From the NCBI RefSeq assembly GCF_029227915.1, contig NC_079884.1:5272001-5336000 (forward strand): 64,000 bases of DNA. Direction: 5' to 3'. A model generated the notes under the pieces. That model was not told where the DNA came from. It saw only the letters and a list, made by a program, of their open reading frames with translations, and did not search any database. How positions within the stretch are numbered: the stretch's first letter is position 1; each line of letters opens with the position of its first letter. Shown here one piece after another: positions 63,301 to 64,000 of this stretch. A program made the position numbers and the translations under genes. This DNA comes from Hydractinia symbiolongicarpus. Lineage: Eukaryota; Cnidaria; Hydrozoa; Anthoathecata; Hydractiniidae.

Positions 63301-64000
63301 TGAAAACTACAAGTCTCTTGCGTTTTAGTGGTGAAATAATAATTTAAAAAATCGTTTGGGAAATGAGTTTACTCCCTGGGTACTTTCTTTGTATACTTTT
63401 GACTATACGGCCGAGTCCAGGATTTACGGGAAATCGCAGGTTTTCGTTTGCCGGCGATTAAACTTCTTTTATTCAGCGTCTTATCAAAAATGAAAACATT
63501 TTTAAAAACTACAGGTCTTATGAGTTTTAGTGGTGAAAAAATAATTTAAAAAATCGTTGGGGAAATGAGTTTACTCACAGGGTACTTTCTTTGTATACTT
63601 TTGACTATACGGGCCGAGTCCGGGATTTACGGGAAATCGCGGATTTTCGTTTGCCGGCGATTAAACTTCTTTTATTCAGTGTCCCATCAAATATGAATAT
63701 ATTTTTGAAAACTACAAGTCTCATGCGTTTAGTGGTAAAAAAATAATATAAAAAATCGTTCGAGAAATGAGTTTACTCCCTGGGTACTTTCTTTGTATAC
63801 TTTTGACTATACGGGCCAAGGCCGGGATATACGGGAAATCGCGGGTTTTCGTTTGCCAGCGATTAAACTTCTTTTATTCAGCGTCTCATCAAAAATGAAA
63901 ACATTTTTAAAAACTACAAGTCTTATGCGTTTTAGTGGTGAAAAAATATTTTAAAAAATCGTTCTGGAAATGAGTTTACTCCCTGGGTACTTTCTTTGTA
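60350..64000 (+). repeat. Large block, copy 3, with two single-monomer losses
   Basis: Matches copy 2 at offset 4254 up to about 63.1 kb (for example TTTGTAAACTTT at 61360 against 57106). From there the offset falls to 4052 (CGGCCGAGTCC at 63408 against 59356), and after about 63.5 kb to 3850 (TGAGTTTTAGTGG at 63521 against 59671). Each step is one monomer, about 202 bp, and both joins keep monomer register: the ATTTAGGG unit is missing at about 63.1 kb and the CCGTTATTTACGG unit at about 63.5 kb. The block runs off the right edge. Confidence 0.88.
63970..64000 (+). repeat. Partial monomer at right edge
   Basis: The window ends 31 bases into a monomer, after CTTTCTTTGTA. The array therefore continues to the right, and its true length cannot be known from this window. 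Confidence 0.9.

Larger units (their letters stand above)
1..64000 (+). repeat. Satellite DNA array, ~203-bp monomer, ~316 copies
   Basis: Every part of the window is the same unit repeated head-to-tail. The landmark ATG followed by AGTTTACTC recurs from 172 to 63970, giving 315 periods in 63798 bp, a mean of 202.5 bp. The commonest unit length is 203 bp, with 202-bp variants caused by one-base indels. Orientation never changes and no foreign insert was seen. Divergence is mostly substitutions plus one- or two-base indels, many in homopolymer runs. Such arrays are typical of eukaryotic centromeric, pericentromeric or subtelomeric heterochromatin; which of these applies cannot be told from the sequence. 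I do not recognise the family, so I give no name. The + strand is the given strand only; the array's transcriptional or chromosomal polarity is unknown. Confidence 0.98.

Noticed and set aside
1-64000. CRISPR array
   Set aside because: Repeats are ~203 bp, directly abutting and without unique spacers or cas genes.
1-64000. CENP-B box in the monomer
   Set aside because: The closest stretch, TACGGGAAATCGCGGG, resembles the mammalian TTCGNNNNANNCGGG but has A for T at position 2 and one extra base before CGGG. Spacing matters for that site, so I do not call it. Other TTCG sites fit worse.
1-64000. Ribosomal DNA spacer subrepeats, telomeric repeat or tandem tRNA/5S genes
   Set aside because: No rRNA, tRNA or 5S motifs such as A/B boxes in a plausible layout, and no short telomere-type unit; nothing but the 203-bp monomer in 64 kb.
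1-64000. Transposon-derived or LTR-derived tandem array
   Set aside because: No terminal inverted repeats, target-site duplications, polypurine tract or fragments of transposase or reverse transcriptase were seen. Origin from a transposon cannot be excluded but has no support here.
1-64000. Assigning a species or clade
   Set aside because: I do not recognise the monomer, and composition alone (about 37% G+C, CpG not depleted) fits many insects, other invertebrates, plants and fungi.

Overview
The whole window is one uninterrupted tandem satellite array. A single monomer of about 203 bp (mean spacing 202.5 bp) repeats head-to-tail in one orientation from base 1 to base 64000. Counting an ATG just inside each monomer, from 172 to 63970, gives 315 full periods plus a partial unit at each edge, about 316 copies. 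I found no unique sequence, transposon, RNA gene, credible protein gene, inverted block or truncated monomer. This is eukaryotic constitutive-heterochromatin or centromere-type DNA. The sequence does not identify the species. The monomer is about 37% G+C by hand count but holds 12 CpG sites, roughly 1.7 times expectation, so the family is not CpG-depleted. I do not recognise it as a named satellite.

The monomer has a G+C-rich half (about positions 45-95 counted from the ATG) with regularly spaced GGG runs and CCCGGG and GCCGGC sites, and an A/T-rich half (about 125-192) with A-tracts and a short dyad. Recurrent variant types can be told apart by linked substitutions.

Layout. 1-3 kb: mixed monomer types with no clear higher-order repeat. 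3-9 kb: relic and expanded blocks (offset 2027; tandem 609 and 811 bp). 10-20 kb: nested tandem duplications of 1013, 1821 and 2630 bp. 20.7-24.3 kb: 2229 and 1216 bp. 25.9-32.7 kb: two tandem copies of a 3445-bp 17-mer whose monomer order also occurs, expanded, at 5-9 kb. 32.1-33.4 kb: 608-bp trimer. 33.4-36.3 kb: mixed, partly shared with 45.2-46.4 kb. 36.3-44.7 kb: about four copies of a 9/10-mer. 44.7-46.7 kb: dimers and trimers. 46.4-64 kb: a large block present three times (offsets 9715 and 4254 bp) with 1213/2022-bp and 810-bp repeats between the first two copies.

No genes work together here. The biology is the evolution of the array: duplication in whole-monomer steps, single-monomer losses, exchange between monomer types, and C-to-T/G-to-A change at CpG sites. 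Short open reading frames of 61-96 codons are periodic by-products of the monomer; the commonest starts at TTG rather than ATG. Boundaries of the higher-order blocks were read by eye from diagnostic variants and are good to tens of bases.
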